Shown: positions 45,468-55,690, numbered from the stretch's first letter. The stretch is 64,000 nucleotides of DNA from Aquimarina sp. RZ0 (GCF_008370685.1 NZ_VTZU01000002.1:124001-188000), one strand, 5' to 3'. Program-made: numbers and translations. The notes: generated from the letters alone by a model not told the origin.

Positions 45468-46238
45468 ATGACTCCCAAAATTCCAAAAGTAAAAATATTA
45501 ATCGTAGAAGATGAGATTTTATTAGCTCAAGATATTTCTAATAGATTAACGGCTATTGAATATGAAGTAATAGGCACTGCCCCTACTGCCATCAAGGCCC
45601 TAAAATTAATTGCCGAAAATCCAGATGTCGATATCATATTAATTGATATTATATTAAAGGGAAATCTTGACGGAATTGAATTAGCTGAACTAATTAATGC
45701 TAAGTATAATATCCCTTTTATTTTTCTCACTTCGCATTCAGAAAATCAATTAATTGAGCGGGCGAAGAACGTATACCCCTATGCATACATTCTTAAACCA
45801 TTTAATGACAGACAAGTAAGCACTGCAATAGAATTAGCATTATTAAATTTTTCCAAAAAAACGCCAGAAAAAGAACTCCTTAAAAGTAGAAATTTTAATG
45901 CTCCTGATAATCAAGTATTACAAATCAAAGACAGCATATTTTTAAAAAAAGATCATCATTTTGAACGGGTACCTTTTAAAGATATCTATTTTTTAAAGGC
46001 AGATAGCAATTACTGTACAGTACATGCTAAATCTGGACGATTTATGTACTCAATGGTATTAAAAAAAATTGAAGCCGAATTACCCTCTAATCAATTTTTA
46101 CGTACCCATAGAAGTTATGTCGTAAATATTGATCTAGTTAATGGTTTTGAAGGAAATATGCTTTTTCTTGGAGAGAAAAAAATCCCTGTAAGCAAAGCCC
46201 ATAGAAAAGATGTTTTTAAATTGTTCCATAGTATTTAA
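45468..46238 (+). CDS. LytTR-family response regulator
   Basis: This 256-residue protein has a receiver domain (acidic LIVEDE at 11-16, phosphoacceptor Asp60 in ILIDIIL, Thr/Ser region LTSHSE, Lys110 in YILKPF) joined to a C-terminal LytTR DNA-binding domain (RVPFKDIYFLKADSNYCTVH, LRTHRSYVVNIDLV, IPVSKAHRKDVF). It is the cognate regulator of the kinase encoded 25 bp upstream. LytTR targets are usually direct repeats upstream of few genes; none was identified with confidence here. Confidence 0.93.
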   Translation: MTPKIPKVKILIVEDEILLAQDISNRLTAIEYEVIGTAPTAIKALKLIAENPDVDIILIDIILKGNLDGIELAELINAKYNIPFIFLTSHSENQLIERAKNVYPYAYILKPFNDRQVSTAIELALLNFSKKTPEKELLKSRNFNAPDNQVLQIKDSIFLKKDHHFERVPFKDIYFLKADSNYCTVHAKSGRFMYSMVLKKIEAELPSNQFLRTHRSYVVNIDLVNGFEGNMLFLGEKKIPVSKAHRKDVFKLFHSI

Positions 46239-46329
46239 TCTAAAAATCAATTCAATTGCAATTAGTCACATTTTAAATTGGCTCTAGTTTTGAATAGCGT
46301 TGGTTTAATATTTGATCTTGATCCTGCAA

Positions 46330-46660
46330 TTCTCTAGGCAATATTTTTCTCAAATCCAATTTTAAGTGGAAAATAGCTTTCTCCATTAGCGTGTTGAAGT
46401 TGAGAGGTTGTAAATTCTTCTCCATTTTTATTTAAAAAGCACTTGACTGTTGTTGTCCAGTTTTCATTGCCCGTAGGTTCAATTGTATTAGTTTTTAGCA
46501 TACGATGTACAAATAATCTTAAGAAGCGCCTCCTGACCAAATGAATCGTTTTGATTTGGTAACTCCTCTGCCCTAGAATATCTTTTTATAGTCTTCAAAA
46601 TCATTATCATCGCCTGCTTTAATAAATTTATGTGCTATGAGTTTTTGTGCTTTTTAAATA
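46330..46660 (-). pseudogene. Frameshifted gene relic
   Basis: On the minus strand the segment begins with KAQKLIAHKFIKAGDDND, FEDYKKIF and a stop; a second frame then reads AEELPNQNDSFGQEALLKII, and a third continues MLKTNTIEPTGNENW, TTTVKCFLNKNGEEF to a stop at 46334. Each piece has protein-like composition, but no single frame covers them. I read this as one decayed gene with at least two frame breaks. The family is unknown. Confidence 0.35.
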
Positions 46661-46794
46661 CAAAGACACAATTATAATACAATAAAAAAAGTACAAAAAA
46701 AGAAGGACTCATTCATGATTATATAAAACTAATAATCCTATAAACACTAGGCATTTATTGTTGTTTTGTGATAAATGAATTGTTATAATATAGA

Positions 46795-46826
46795 AAGTGG
46801 TTTAAACTTTTCTGTTTAAACCACTT
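46795..46826 (-). terminator. Perfect hairpin after the lyase-like gene
   Basis: Arms AAGTGGTTTAAAC and GTTTAAACCACTT pair perfectly around a six-base loop, 50 bp beyond the stop of the minus-strand gene ending at 46879. It is the likely terminator for that gene. Confidence 0.65.
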
Positions 46827-46878
46827 CTACTTCTATAATAAATACTATTTTTCCCTTTTAGGTCATCTAAATAAAAAT

Positions 46879-49221
46879 CTACTTTTTGAAAATTTTAAGG
46901 ATTTCTTTTTCTGATGAACCTAAAAGTTCTATAAAGTACATACCTGTTGGTACATTTTGTAGATTTATAAATAAAGACTCATTTTGAATTTTAGCATCTG
47001 GTGAGATAGCATTATCACGTATAATTTTTCCGTGTATATCTACGACTCTTATTGTATTATAATCTTGACCTGATAAGTTTATGGTAAAAGTATCTGAGAA
47101 AGGATTAGGATATACAAAAGACTTTCTGTTATCAAAATTCAGGTCATTATCTCTGGTTCCTTTTGTATATGTTATCTTTAATTTTGGTATCGAATTTGCA
47201 TTTTCTTTGGAAGCAAAAGCAACGTCATTCCCATTTTTTTGAGTAACTATTAAACAAAGTTTATTTCCTTTATTATTAATATTCTTAAGATCCCATTTAT
47301 ACGTAGTATTCAATTTATAACTTTCATTAAGACTACCTAGCGTACTATTACCAGATGGCTTATTAGAATTGGATAAATTAGTTTCTGTCCAGTTTACAGA
47401 ATTACCTTGTTTGATTTCGATACTTCCGTTTCCAGCATCAGAAGTACACGTTAATTCTAATTGTGCAGAAGTAATTTTACCATTAATTGATGAAGTGTCA
47501 AACAAGAAATAACCTTCTCTTTTGCCTTTTTCAATACGTATTAAATTAATATTTTTTCTATTAGAATTCTCTAAGTATACGTCATGAATTGGCGATAATG
47601 TAGCTGTGGCAGATTGACCGCTTCCTCCATTATTGCCACTAATTCTTTTCAGAATAATTTTATCTAGATTCCATTGCCATGGATTAGATCCAGAGGCTAC
47701 TACACGTACAGTGTGTCTCCCTGAACTCAAGTTCGCAATTGTACTTGAAGATACTAAAGCAGTATAATTATCCCAATTGCCATTATTTCGTACATTATCT
47801 GTTGCAACTATTTTACCATCAATCAGCAATTGAACTTGTGCATTATCAGAAGGTGTAGAAATCTGATAAGTGATACTATAGTTTCCTGAAGTTCCTACAT
47901 TGATAGTATATTCTGACCAATCTCCGTTATTGACATAATTAACACCAATACCATTAGCATTCATCCCGAGTCCTGGTCCACCTGCACTTGCATCATTAAA
48001 TGTACCTCCTGTATTTATAAAATCTTCTGCTTCTATAACGATATCACTTCCAGATGGAGGTGGTGGTGGAGGTGTAGTACCTCTTACTGTAATTCTGCTA
48101 GTTGCTTTTTTATTTCCATCTTTTGTAGTGACTGTAATTGTAGCGGATCCTTGGGATACTGCTGTTACTAAACCACTAGAATTCACCCTTGCTACAGAAG
48201 TATTATTAGATGACCAGGTAACAGATTTATCGGCAGCATTACTAGGTGTTACTGTTGCATTAAGATCCCTGGTCTGATTTACATTAAGTATAACGTTACT
48301 ATCAGATATACTTACTCCTGTAACAGAAACAGTATTACCTCCTCCATTACCACCGCCACCGCCACCTTGACCGTTAGGTCCGTATAGCTTAAAGTCATCT
48401 ATTCTTACGTGACCAGTTTCTCTGATAGTGTTTGAACCACCATTGTAATAATTAAACCAATATGCATATATTTTCAGGTCAGAAGTTCTTCTAAAGTTCA
48501 TATTGGTATACTGATTCGCTAACTGTCCATCTATCCAAACTTTTAGTATTCCGTTATTTTTGCCAGGCGTGTTCAATTTTATATATTGTTTTACACTATA
48601 CCATCGATTGAACTGCATATTTCCTTTATTTCCCCAGTTTAATCCAGAACCCCAGGTTTTCTTACTGGCGTGTGGTTGAGATCCAGGGTTAGAAACAGTA
48701 TGCGGAAAAGGATTACACTTTCTGTAGTCGGTACTACCTGGGCAATTAGGAGCATCATAGTTGGTATACGTATGATAAACATACCATGAGTTTTTTGCAT
48801 AAGGCTGATTATCACAATTCACACCGCCTCTCGCAGACCATCCTGCTCTACCATAACCAGGTCTGTTACCCCAGCCAGATCTATCATAAGTTCCAGAAAA
48901 ACCAGGACCTTTACCTCCATATTCTTTCATGTCACCGTCATAGCGTACTTTATATTCTGCATATAATTCCTCAGGTTCAAAACCAAGTTTTTCTTTGAGC
49001 ATATATCTAGCAGCACCCCCCAGGTGAGTTCCTTTCTTTATAGTAATCTCTACACATCCATTTCCTCCAGGTCCGCCATTAGAAATATGTGCAAAGTTTT
49101 TCGGTGCATTCATGTCATAATTTTTCTTCCAGTTAGAAGAACTAAAATTATCCTCCCAATATAATTGAGCATTCAAAAATAAAGGAAGAAAAAGTAATTT
49201 TAGTATGATTAGCTTTTTCAT
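46879..49221 (-). CDS. Secreted multidomain polysaccharide-lyase-like protein with T9SS domain
   Basis: This 780-residue protein has a signal peptide (LLFLPLFLNAQ). An N-terminal beta-jelly-roll lyase-like domain (about 20-280) contains YAEYKVRYDGDM, GGKGPGFSG, RWYSVKQYIKLN, VRIDDFKLYG, most like PL14-type (or related PL20/Cip1-like) alginate/glucuronan lyases. A Gly-rich linker is followed by a bacterial Ig-like (BIG2) domain (~300-385, VTWSSNNTSVARVN), a CBM6 (~395-520, IVIEAEDF, NLDKIILK), a DNRLRE/CBM96-like domain (~530-690) and a T9SS sorting domain (FVYPNPFSDTFTIN to EKEILKIFKK). It likely acts on marine uronate-rich polysaccharide at the surface or outside the cell. The exact PL family is uncertain. 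Confidence 0.75.
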   Translation of the reverse strand: MKKLIILKLLFLPLFLNAQLYWEDNFSSSNWKKNYDMNAPKNFAHISNGGPGGNGCVEITIKKGTHLGGAARYMLKEKLGFEPEELYAEYKVRYDGDMKEYGGKGPGFSGTYDRSGWGNRPGYGRAGWSARGGVNCDNQPYAKNSWYVYHTYTNYDAPNCPGSTDYRKCNPFPHTVSNPGSQPHASKKTWGSGLNWGNKGNMQFNRWYSVKQYIKLNTPGKNNGILKVWIDGQLANQYTNMNFRRTSDLKIYAYWFNYYNGGSNTIRETGHVRIDDFKLYGPNGQGGGGGGNGGGNTVSVTGVSISDSNVILNVNQTRDLNATVTPSNAADKSVTWSSNNTSVARVNSSGLVTAVSQGSATITVTTKDGNKKATSRITVRGTTPPPPPPSGSDIVIEAEDFINTGGTFNDASAGGPGLGMNANGIGVNYVNNGDWSEYTINVGTSGNYSITYQISTPSDNAQVQLLIDGKIVATDNVRNNGNWDNYTALVSSSTIANLSSGRHTVRVVASGSNPWQWNLDKIILKRISGNNGGSGQSATATLSPIHDVYLENSNRKNINLIRIEKGKREGYFLFDTSSINGKITSAQLELTCTSDAGNGSIEIKQGNSVNWTETNLSNSNKPSGNSTLGSLNESYKLNTTYKWDLKNINNKGNKLCLIVTQKNGNDVAFASKENANSIPKLKITYTKGTRDNDLNFDNRKSFVYPNPFSDTFTINLSGQDYNTIRVVDIHGKIIRDNAISPDAKIQNESLFINLQNVPTGMYFIELLGSSEKEILKIFKK

Positions 49222-49680
49222 AATTAGTGAGTTTAATTTAGTTGTGTTAAATCGTAGTAAAATTATTGTAAAATATTGAATATAAATGCTTTTCTTTATT
49301 AAGTGTATTGATATTTTGATTATCTGTATAGAATAGCTAAGAATTTGATGAATGATGATATTTGTAGTTTAAGAGGTTTTCTACGTGTTTTTTTGGATAA
49401 GAATCTAGTAGAAAATAACAAATAATTCTAATCAATTTCTTACATAAAGAAGATATGAATCAACAGCTTAGTCACAAAGTTTTTGAAATATATTTTCTTA
49501 ACATTGTCTTAAAAATCTATACTTTTTAGCTAAGAAAACGGAAAAGCTCCTATGTGAATTTTTAACAAAAAAATTATACATAAAGATCATATGTTTTTAT
49601 AATTTTTTTGAATGTAGTAAAGCTTGATAATTTTTTAATTTACCTGATAATGCTATATATACAATTTCTTAACAAATTTT

Positions 49681-49722
49681 TCGAGGCCGATCCACGGCGC
49701 ATTTAAATCTTGATTATCGAGT
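49681..49722 (-). repeat. Dispersed repeat family B, fragment
   Basis: TCGAGGCCGATCC..GCATTTAAATCTTGATTATCGAGT corresponds to one end of the copy at 51073-51173. Only about 40 bp remain. The rest of the 917-bp gap 49222-50139 holds MITE copy 4 and no gene. Confidence 0.5.
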
Positions 49723-49786
49723 GCAATAATTGGAATTGAACGGTTATATACACCTGATTTTACTATTTAGGCTATTTAGGTAATCA

Positions 49787-49945
49787 TACGATTTATAACT
49801 AAAATTTCGCATATTCATCGTTTCTTTTTCCTTTCTACTTCGTTTAAAAAATAAACCGTAGCTATAGCTATGCTTGATTTTTTTGCCTTGCATAAAGAAA
49901 AAATAATTCAATGAATTTATACGAATTTTTTAATCACAAATCGTA
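49787..49945 (+). mobile_element. 159-bp palindromic MITE, copy 4
   Basis: Same element with one A missing in the left A-run. Flanking duplications are TCA (49784-49786) and TCA (49946-49948), an exact TNA target duplication. Confidence 0.9.
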
Positions 49946-50139
49946 TCACTGAAGTTTAATTGTGTAAAATGGTTATTTCCAATTCTGATTAATACTTATA
50001 TATCACAAATTCAACTCTGTTTTAAAAGTATCTATTCAAATTTTCTTTTTTTAATTGATTCTTCGATATATTGGATATAAAAGAAACCGCCGTTTAGACG
50101 ATTCACTCTAGCATGAGTCTAAAAACAAAAAAATAGAGC

Positions 50140-50793
50140 TTAAAAAAATTCACGATATTGCGCGACTCTAAAATCTAATGTATTGAACTCCGGGTTCATA
50201 TTCTTTTTGTTTTTGTAAAACTGAAGACTTCCTATAGAACGATTAGCCGCTCCGGATGGTGCTGTTAACGAAATAGTTCTAACAATTCTGTCTTGAAGCT
50301 CAAACCTATGTATTCTTGGTATCTCACTAGAAACTACCTCTAATTTCAGTTGATACTTTTTAATATGCTTTCTAAAGAAGTATTCAGGGCCATTTTTACT
50401 ATTCCCTCCGGTAAAAAGTAAAGTATCTATTTTAGGATATTGTTTTACATAAAAAATAAGATCTCTCAGAGTGATATTCTGCATCCCGAGGTCTGAAGCA
50501 TCAATCTTGTTACGTTCACAACTTTGAACAATATCACAAACTCCTATTCCACGGGTAGTCAAAAACTCTTTACGTTGATTTGCGGCATCAAGTGTCGTTT
50601 CATACTTTAATTTCAAATTAAAAATACGATCAAGAACCGGCCATAGCAATCCATTACTACTACCGTAACAAAAGTCTACATCTCTTTCATTTAACTTTCC
50701 TGTGGTAAACCTAGGTGGTGGTAAGGTTCCAACAATAAGTTTGGTAGCTCCTTCTGGAAAAAAGGGTTCATATGGATGTATATGCTGAAACAT
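50140..50793 (-). CDS. Uracil-DNA-glycosylase-fold protein
   Basis: This 217-residue protein is started at ATG 50793 (MFQHIHPYEPFFPEG) since the family begins near this point; an ATG 51 bp upstream is in frame. TKLIVGTLPPPRF is the first catalytic-type loop of UDG-superfamily (Mug/TDG-like) proteins, followed by NGLLWPVLDRIF, GIGVCDIVQSCERNKIDASD and LLFTGGNSKNGPEYF, matching the later fold elements. It likely acts on damaged or deaminated bases; substrate specificity cannot be set. Monocistronic. Confidence 0.7.
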   Translation of the reverse strand: MFQHIHPYEPFFPEGATKLIVGTLPPPRFTTGKLNERDVDFCYGSSNGLLWPVLDRIFNLKLKYETTLDAANQRKEFLTTRGIGVCDIVQSCERNKIDASDLGMQNITLRDLIFYVKQYPKIDTLLFTGGNSKNGPEYFFRKHIKKYQLKLEVVSSEIPRIHRFELQDRIVRTISLTAPSGAANRSIGSLQFYKNKKNMNPEFNTLDFRVAQYREFF

Positions 50794-51072
50794 GTCTTCT
50801 TTCGTTTTATAAACACCAAGGTAACAATAAGCGACATATTGCATTACCTCATTTCCGATTTAAAATCACCCATCAAAACTTGCTCTTTTTCACCGAAGCT
50901 TGAAAATAAAAAGAAGCTACATGGTTTTTATTTGAGTATTTTAAAAAAGAATTGCTATTCTTCTCCTAGTCGTTATTGATTATAATACTTTTGTATTAGA
51001 GACAGACATGGCATCCTTTTTTATTTGTTATCATACTGAATTATTGCACATAAAAAAATCTTATTTCCTCAC

Positions 51073-51173
51073 AGTAAACTACCTCGAGGTAAGCCCACAA
51101 GACATTTATTGAAAAAAACATTTTGACTTCGAGGCAAGCCTCGCAGCATTTAAATCTCGATTATCGAGTAAAT
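51073..51173 (-). repeat. Dispersed repeat family B, near full-length copy
   Basis: Its reverse complement contains TTTACTCGATAAT, GAGATTTAAATGC, GAGGCTTGCC, TCAAAATGTT, CAATAAATG and GTTTACT in the order seen at 1180-1282. This repeat occupies the gap between the glycosylase and the MBOAT operon; no gene is seen there. Confidence 0.6.
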
Positions 51174-51236
51174 TCAAAGGATAAATTGTATACCCGATAA
51201 CCCGACCCAAAGAGAAACACACTCCTTGGTATCCCT

Positions 51237-52895
51237 CTAAAACTGAAAGTAAATAAATGGCTGAAAATCAGCTGCATAGGTTTGATAACAAATAATTGCC
51301 ACTACAGTAGCTATTACTCCTTTTATAATTATATGACTTTCTATAAATTGATTTTCTAACCAACCTTTAGTTTTGTAAGGTAACCAATGTGTTATATACC
51401 CTATCAACATTACGATAAATACCGCCCGATATTCGTATAATACCGCCAGCGCATTTACCCAATCCATATTGGTCATCACAGATTGATAAAAGCGATCAAT
51501 GTGATCCATGCTATTTCCTCTAAAATAAATTCTGGTAAAGGTGATAAAAATAAAAGTGAATGTTATTTTCCATAGTGTCGCAATCCATGTATTTGAATCC
51601 TCATATGGACTAATTCTTCGCCAATACTTATAGGTGACAACCCCTAATCCATTAAGACCTCCCCAAATTACAAATTTCCACGATGCTCCATGCCACAAAC
51701 CTCCAATAAGCATGGTGATCATAATATTTATATTCCTGTTAAAATGCCATGCTAATATTTTAGAAAAAAGAGTGATAATCAGTAAAACAGCAAAACCAAC
51801 AGCAATAAAAAATGCAATCATATATCCAAAGGCTACAAAACTTCCTAAAAAGATAAATAAGAGCACAAAGACATATGAAAAGACTGTACCATTACGGTTA
51901 CCTCCAATAGGGATATACAAATAATCCTTCAACCAACTGGAAAGTGATATATGCCATCGCTTCCAGAAATCTCCACAATGTATTGCTTTGTAAGGAGAGT
52001 TAAAATTAACAGGGAGATGATACCCCATCAGCAGTGCTAATCCAATGGCTATATCTGTATATCCGGAGAAATCACCATAAATCTGTAATGAGTACCCTAT
52101 CATAGCCATAATATTGGTGAAACCAGAAAACATCTCGGGCATATCAAAAACACGATCCATAAAATTCATTGCTATAAAATCAGCAAAAAGCATCTTCTTG
52201 ATTAACCCTTTTAGAATCATAAAGGTAGCAGTACCAAACTCTGCCTTAGTTATATTAATTTCTTTGCGAATCTGAGGAACAAAATCCGCAGCACGTACTA
52301 TTGGTCCTGCTACTAGCTGTGGAAAAAAACTAACAAAGAAACCAAAATCTATAATAGAATCTAATGGCTTAATCTGTTTTCTATAAATATCAACACTATA
52401 GCTTATGGTCTGGAAGGTATAAAAAGAAATCCCAACAGGGAGAATAATAGTATCTACTGTAAAATAATCAATTTCTCCCCAGGTGTTTGCCCATTGCGCC
52501 AGATAATTAATCACCTCATATTCTGTATCAAAAAGATTATTATATGATTCCGTAAAGAAATAGGCATACTTAAAATAACTAAGTGTGCTTAAATTAATGA
52601 ATACACTAAAAGCTACCAGCGCTTTCTTTAGCAGATCCGAACTACTATGATAAATAGCTTTTCCTAAAAAGAAATCATTGACAGAACTAAATAATAAAAT
52701 ACCGATAAACAGCCCACTGGTTTTATAATAAAACAATAAACTAATCGCAAATAAATAGGCACTACGAATGGCTTTCTTATTATATAATAAGGAATACAAA
52801 AAGTAAATCGCAGCAAAAAATATCCAGAAGTTCGCCTGTGTAAATATAAGCGGGAAATCTTCTGAAAATGAAAATATGTCCAGTAATCTATTCAT
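51237..52895 (-). CDS. MBOAT-family O-acyltransferase (AlgI-like)
   Basis: This 552-residue polytopic membrane protein shows the MBOAT/AlgI signature: DFFLGKAIYHS near the N-terminus, FPQLVAGPIVR, YGDFSGYTDIAIG, NFNSPYKA, DFWKRWHISLSSWLKDYLYI and LIGGLWHGASWKFV with the catalytic His near residue 400. AlgI-type proteins pass acetyl groups across the membrane to periplasmic SGNH/AlgJ-type partners, which is what the two upstream genes appear to be. It overlaps the upstream gene by 8 bp, so it is translationally coupled as the last gene of a three-gene operon. Probable role: O-acetylation of an exported polysaccharide. Confidence 0.9.
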   Translation of the reverse strand: MNRLLDIFSFSEDFPLIFTQANFWIFFAAIYFLYSLLYNKKAIRSAYLFAISLLFYYKTSGLFIGILLFSSVNDFFLGKAIYHSSSDLLKKALVAFSVFINLSTLSYFKYAYFFTESYNNLFDTEYEVINYLAQWANTWGEIDYFTVDTIILPVGISFYTFQTISYSVDIYRKQIKPLDSIIDFGFFVSFFPQLVAGPIVRAADFVPQIRKEINITKAEFGTATFMILKGLIKKMLFADFIAMNFMDRVFDMPEMFSGFTNIMAMIGYSLQIYGDFSGYTDIAIGLALLMGYHLPVNFNSPYKAIHCGDFWKRWHISLSSWLKDYLYIPIGGNRNGTVFSYVFVLLFIFLGSFVAFGYMIAFFIAVGFAVLLIITLFSKILAWHFNRNINIMITMLIGGLWHGASWKFVIWGGLNGLGVVTYKYWRRISPYEDSNTWIATLWKITFTFIFITFTRIYFRGNSMDHIDRFYQSVMTNMDWVNALAVLYEYRAVFIVMLIGYITHWLPYKTKGWLENQFIESHIIIKGVIATVVAIICYQTYAADFQPFIYFQF

Positions 52896-54168
52896 TAATT
52901 ATTTGATTCAGAACAGAATTATGTTCTAATTGTAGCGATTCTTCCCAGGAATTGGTTATTGCCTGTAATAGTAAATCTGCCTTTATTCTGTATCCTAATT
53001 GTGTAAAATGTATGCGGTCTTTGGGCATCAGTTTATGTTGATACCAATCTCTTGATGAATTAAACCCTCCCATAATCTCATAAAAATCCCATACTGCCAT
53101 CTTATGCTTTTCTGCGAGTTCATAAATAATCTTTTGCATAATCCTGGTTCTGGGATTAGGATGTTGTTTTTTATAGTAAGAATCATTAGGCACTGTAAGT
53201 AACACAGCGCAATCAGGATTGGCTTTCTGAACGGTTAGTATTAAATCTTCATAAGACGCTCTATAGGATTCTGGTCTAAAATCTGGGTGATACGCATCAT
53301 TAGTACCAACAGAAACTATAAACAAATCCGGCTTATACAGCATCAATTGCTCCTCAAAATAATGACACCTGCTATAGTAGTCAAAACTGGCTCCATTTAC
53401 ACCGATTGTTGTATATTCTATACCGCTATTATCATTCATTAATTCTAAGCCCATCATTAAAAACTCTGAGTTTTCTGCATTTATAACTCGCTGAATGCAA
53501 AACTCTAACTCCTCCAGTGTTTTGGTTAGTGTAAACTCTATATAATGTGCTTTTTTATTTATTTTGGTATTTGCAATAATCGAATTTTCCTTAAAATAGA
53601 TTTCATAATCATTACTCCAGTTATCATAAAAAATCCGAATCTTATTAAAATTATAATGTTGAGCATCATATCCCCTATAATTAGCTTTTACTTTTATATT
53701 AGAAATAGAATCCTTAAAAACTGCCGTAACGCCAGACATCCCCCAGGCAACACTATCTTTTCTGATAGAACAGCGATATCCTTTCCATTCTCCATCAAAC
53801 TCCACATTATAATTACTGGGATTATTGGTACTCGCGATACGGTACGGGTAAATAAAGCCTCGCTGCCCTTTTGATGTAGGACTCATATGCTGGAGGTAGG
53901 TTCTTAATCTATTAGAATAAATATCTGCCTGGATATGGGATCCTCCAATATGAAAAATATGGATATCTTCTTTTCCTCCTTTTGCTACTACATCCAGTTT
54001 ATGAAATAATTTTTTAAAAGAAGGGGCTTTTTTTACAAATTTAATTTTATTGGCTTCCCAATTAACAAATGAATATTTAGTCCGAACTGTATCTAATGTA
54101 TAATCCTGAGCGATTAATGAGAAACTCAATAGTAACAGGCAGTAAAGCAATTCTCTATGTTTCATCAT
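52888..54168 (-). CDS. SGNH/GDSL-type hydrolase, exported (O-acetylation partner 1)
   Basis: This 426-residue protein has a signal peptide (LLYCLLLLSFSLIAQ). The SGNH blocks are visible: block I FHIGGSHIQAD (GGSH in place of GDS-L), block III IVSVGTNDAYH, block V DRIHFTQLGY with the Asp-x-x-His dyad. It resembles AlgJ/AlgX-like acetyl-transferring hydrolases more than true lipases, consistent with the adjacent MBOAT gene. It overlaps both neighbours (14 bp with upstream, 8 bp with downstream). Confidence 0.8.
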   Translation of the reverse strand: MMKHRELLYCLLLLSFSLIAQDYTLDTVRTKYSFVNWEANKIKFVKKAPSFKKLFHKLDVVAKGGKEDIHIFHIGGSHIQADIYSNRLRTYLQHMSPTSKGQRGFIYPYRIASTNNPSNYNVEFDGEWKGYRCSIRKDSVAWGMSGVTAVFKDSISNIKVKANYRGYDAQHYNFNKIRIFYDNWSNDYEIYFKENSIIANTKINKKAHYIEFTLTKTLEELEFCIQRVINAENSEFLMMGLELMNDNSGIEYTTIGVNGASFDYYSRCHYFEEQLMLYKPDLFIVSVGTNDAYHPDFRPESYRASYEDLILTVQKANPDCAVLLTVPNDSYYKKQHPNPRTRIMQKIIYELAEKHKMAVWDFYEIMGGFNSSRDWYQHKLMPKDRIHFTQLGYRIKADLLLQAITNSWEESLQLEHNSVLNQIINE

Positions 54169-55690
54169 CCGGTTTTTCTTTTAAGTCAAGGTATAACGCT
54201 GTAAAAAATAACTCTGAAATAATTTTTGTTCCTTTTCTGGTGAAATGTGTGTAGTCATTTCCTGCAAATTTTTCTTCTACCCACAACTCCATTGATCCTT
54301 TACCTCCCATAGCATCATACATACTCCAATAGGCTATATTATTCTCAAGGCAACTTTCTATCAATTTAGAATTAAGATATGGCAATAAAGGATATGTTTC
54401 CATTTTTCCATTAACCGGAATACACATATCTGTAGGGCCAATAAATATAAAATTAACATTTTTGGCACGCCTTCTAATCCAATTTACCTGATTTACCACA
54501 GATTTAGCATAATTATTTACAGATGTAGAATCTTTTAGATATGGCATTGTATTCCCTCCATATTGCATAATAATGATCTTAGGCTTTAAAGTTCTTGCCA
54601 TGCTTCCATAAATAGAGGCATTGGTACTAGAAAAAATAGTTCCTGATGATCCACGCATTGCCACATTATCCACTTGCACCTTTGACCCTCCATCTAGTGT
54701 TAACCCATAAAAATCAGCACTTATTTTGCCTTCTAACTCAATTTTTAGATCCGTTGGAGTTTTAAGTGTTTTAATCTTGTATTTATGGTATTTACCATCG
54801 GCAATCAGACTATCCTGCTGGATTAATTGCCCATCATTATACACAGATATTTTTATAGGAACTTTACAATTACCATAATGTAAGCCAATATTTCTAAACC
54901 TTCTGAACTTAAAATAAGCTTTTCTTGATTTGCCTATAGTAACTGAAGCTTTTACAATTGGTAGTGAATCTAATAATGAACTATCCGGTAAAGTTTCTCT
55001 ATGCTCTGTAAATCGAGAAACAGACATATATGCTCCATATTTTCTATGCTTAAACTTCTTTATAGTCGGGTCAAATCTTGCATACCTCAACCAGTTTTCG
55101 CTGGGTACAACTGTCGCTGCTATTTGGTTATAAACAGGTTTTACAGGAATAAATCCAGGACCACTACCGCCATACATGCGCTGTAGTCTGTTTCTTAAAT
55201 ATCCCGTAATACGATCTCCTTCTAATTGAGAATCTCCATAATGAATAATTCTACATGACCGGGAAGATAATTTTTTTCTTAATTCATTTACAAAATCCGG
55301 ATTACTATCGGGGTATCGTATTCTTACAATACGGGTGGTATCTATTTTTGAAAAATCAGGTAATTGTACACTATCTTTTTTTATAGATTCAGAAGCAATG
55401 ACTTCTTCCAGCTCTTCCTCTGATCCTTCTTCTTCTGGTTCTTCTTCTAACGGAACAACAATTTGGGTAACTTCCAGAATATCTTGTCTTGATATCGCAG
55501 TTGTATCCTTATCTAACTCCAAAAATGTTCTATATGTAGGGTACTTTAAAGAAACTCCTTCATATGAAAATCCATCTTCTTTTGTCTGCGTCTTTTGGAT
55601 TCCTCCTTTCTCACTTAAAAACATAAGTCCGAATAATACTCCCAATATGAGTATTAAAAATAGAGCTATTTGGATAGGTTTAATCTTCAA
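54155..55690 (-). CDS. SGNH/GDSL-type hydrolase with N-terminal anchor (O-acetylation partner 2)
   Basis: This 511-residue protein has an N-terminal membrane anchor (IALFLILILGVLFGLMFL), an acidic linker with a Glu-rich run (about residues 75-95), then an SGNH domain: CRIIHYGDSQLEGDR (block I, GDSQ), IIMQYGGNTM (block III) and DYTHFTRKGT (Asp-x-x-His). It is paralogous in layout to the 426-residue protein and is first in the three-gene operon. It probably takes part in periplasmic acetyl transfer or removal on a polysaccharide. Confidence 0.8.
   Translation of the reverse strand: MKIKPIQIALFLILILGVLFGLMFLSEKGGIQKTQTKEDGFSYEGVSLKYPTYRTFLELDKDTTAISRQDILEVTQIVVPLEEEPEEEGSEEELEEVIASESIKKDSVQLPDFSKIDTTRIVRIRYPDSNPDFVNELRKKLSSRSCRIIHYGDSQLEGDRITGYLRNRLQRMYGGSGPGFIPVKPVYNQIAATVVPSENWLRYARFDPTIKKFKHRKYGAYMSVSRFTEHRETLPDSSLLDSLPIVKASVTIGKSRKAYFKFRRFRNIGLHYGNCKVPIKISVYNDGQLIQQDSLIADGKYHKYKIKTLKTPTDLKIELEGKISADFYGLTLDGGSKVQVDNVAMRGSSGTIFSSTNASIYGSMARTLKPKIIIMQYGGNTMPYLKDSTSVNNYAKSVVNQVNWIRRRAKNVNFIFIGPTDMCIPVNGKMETYPLLPYLNSKLIESCLENNIAYWSMYDAMGGKGSMELWVEEKFAGNDYTHFTRKGTKIISELFFTALYLDLKEKPDDET

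Noticed and set aside
46334..46540. 68-codon minus frame as an intact gene
   Set aside because: Its N-terminal third is out of register with a more protein-like neighbouring frame; better explained as part of a frameshifted relic.
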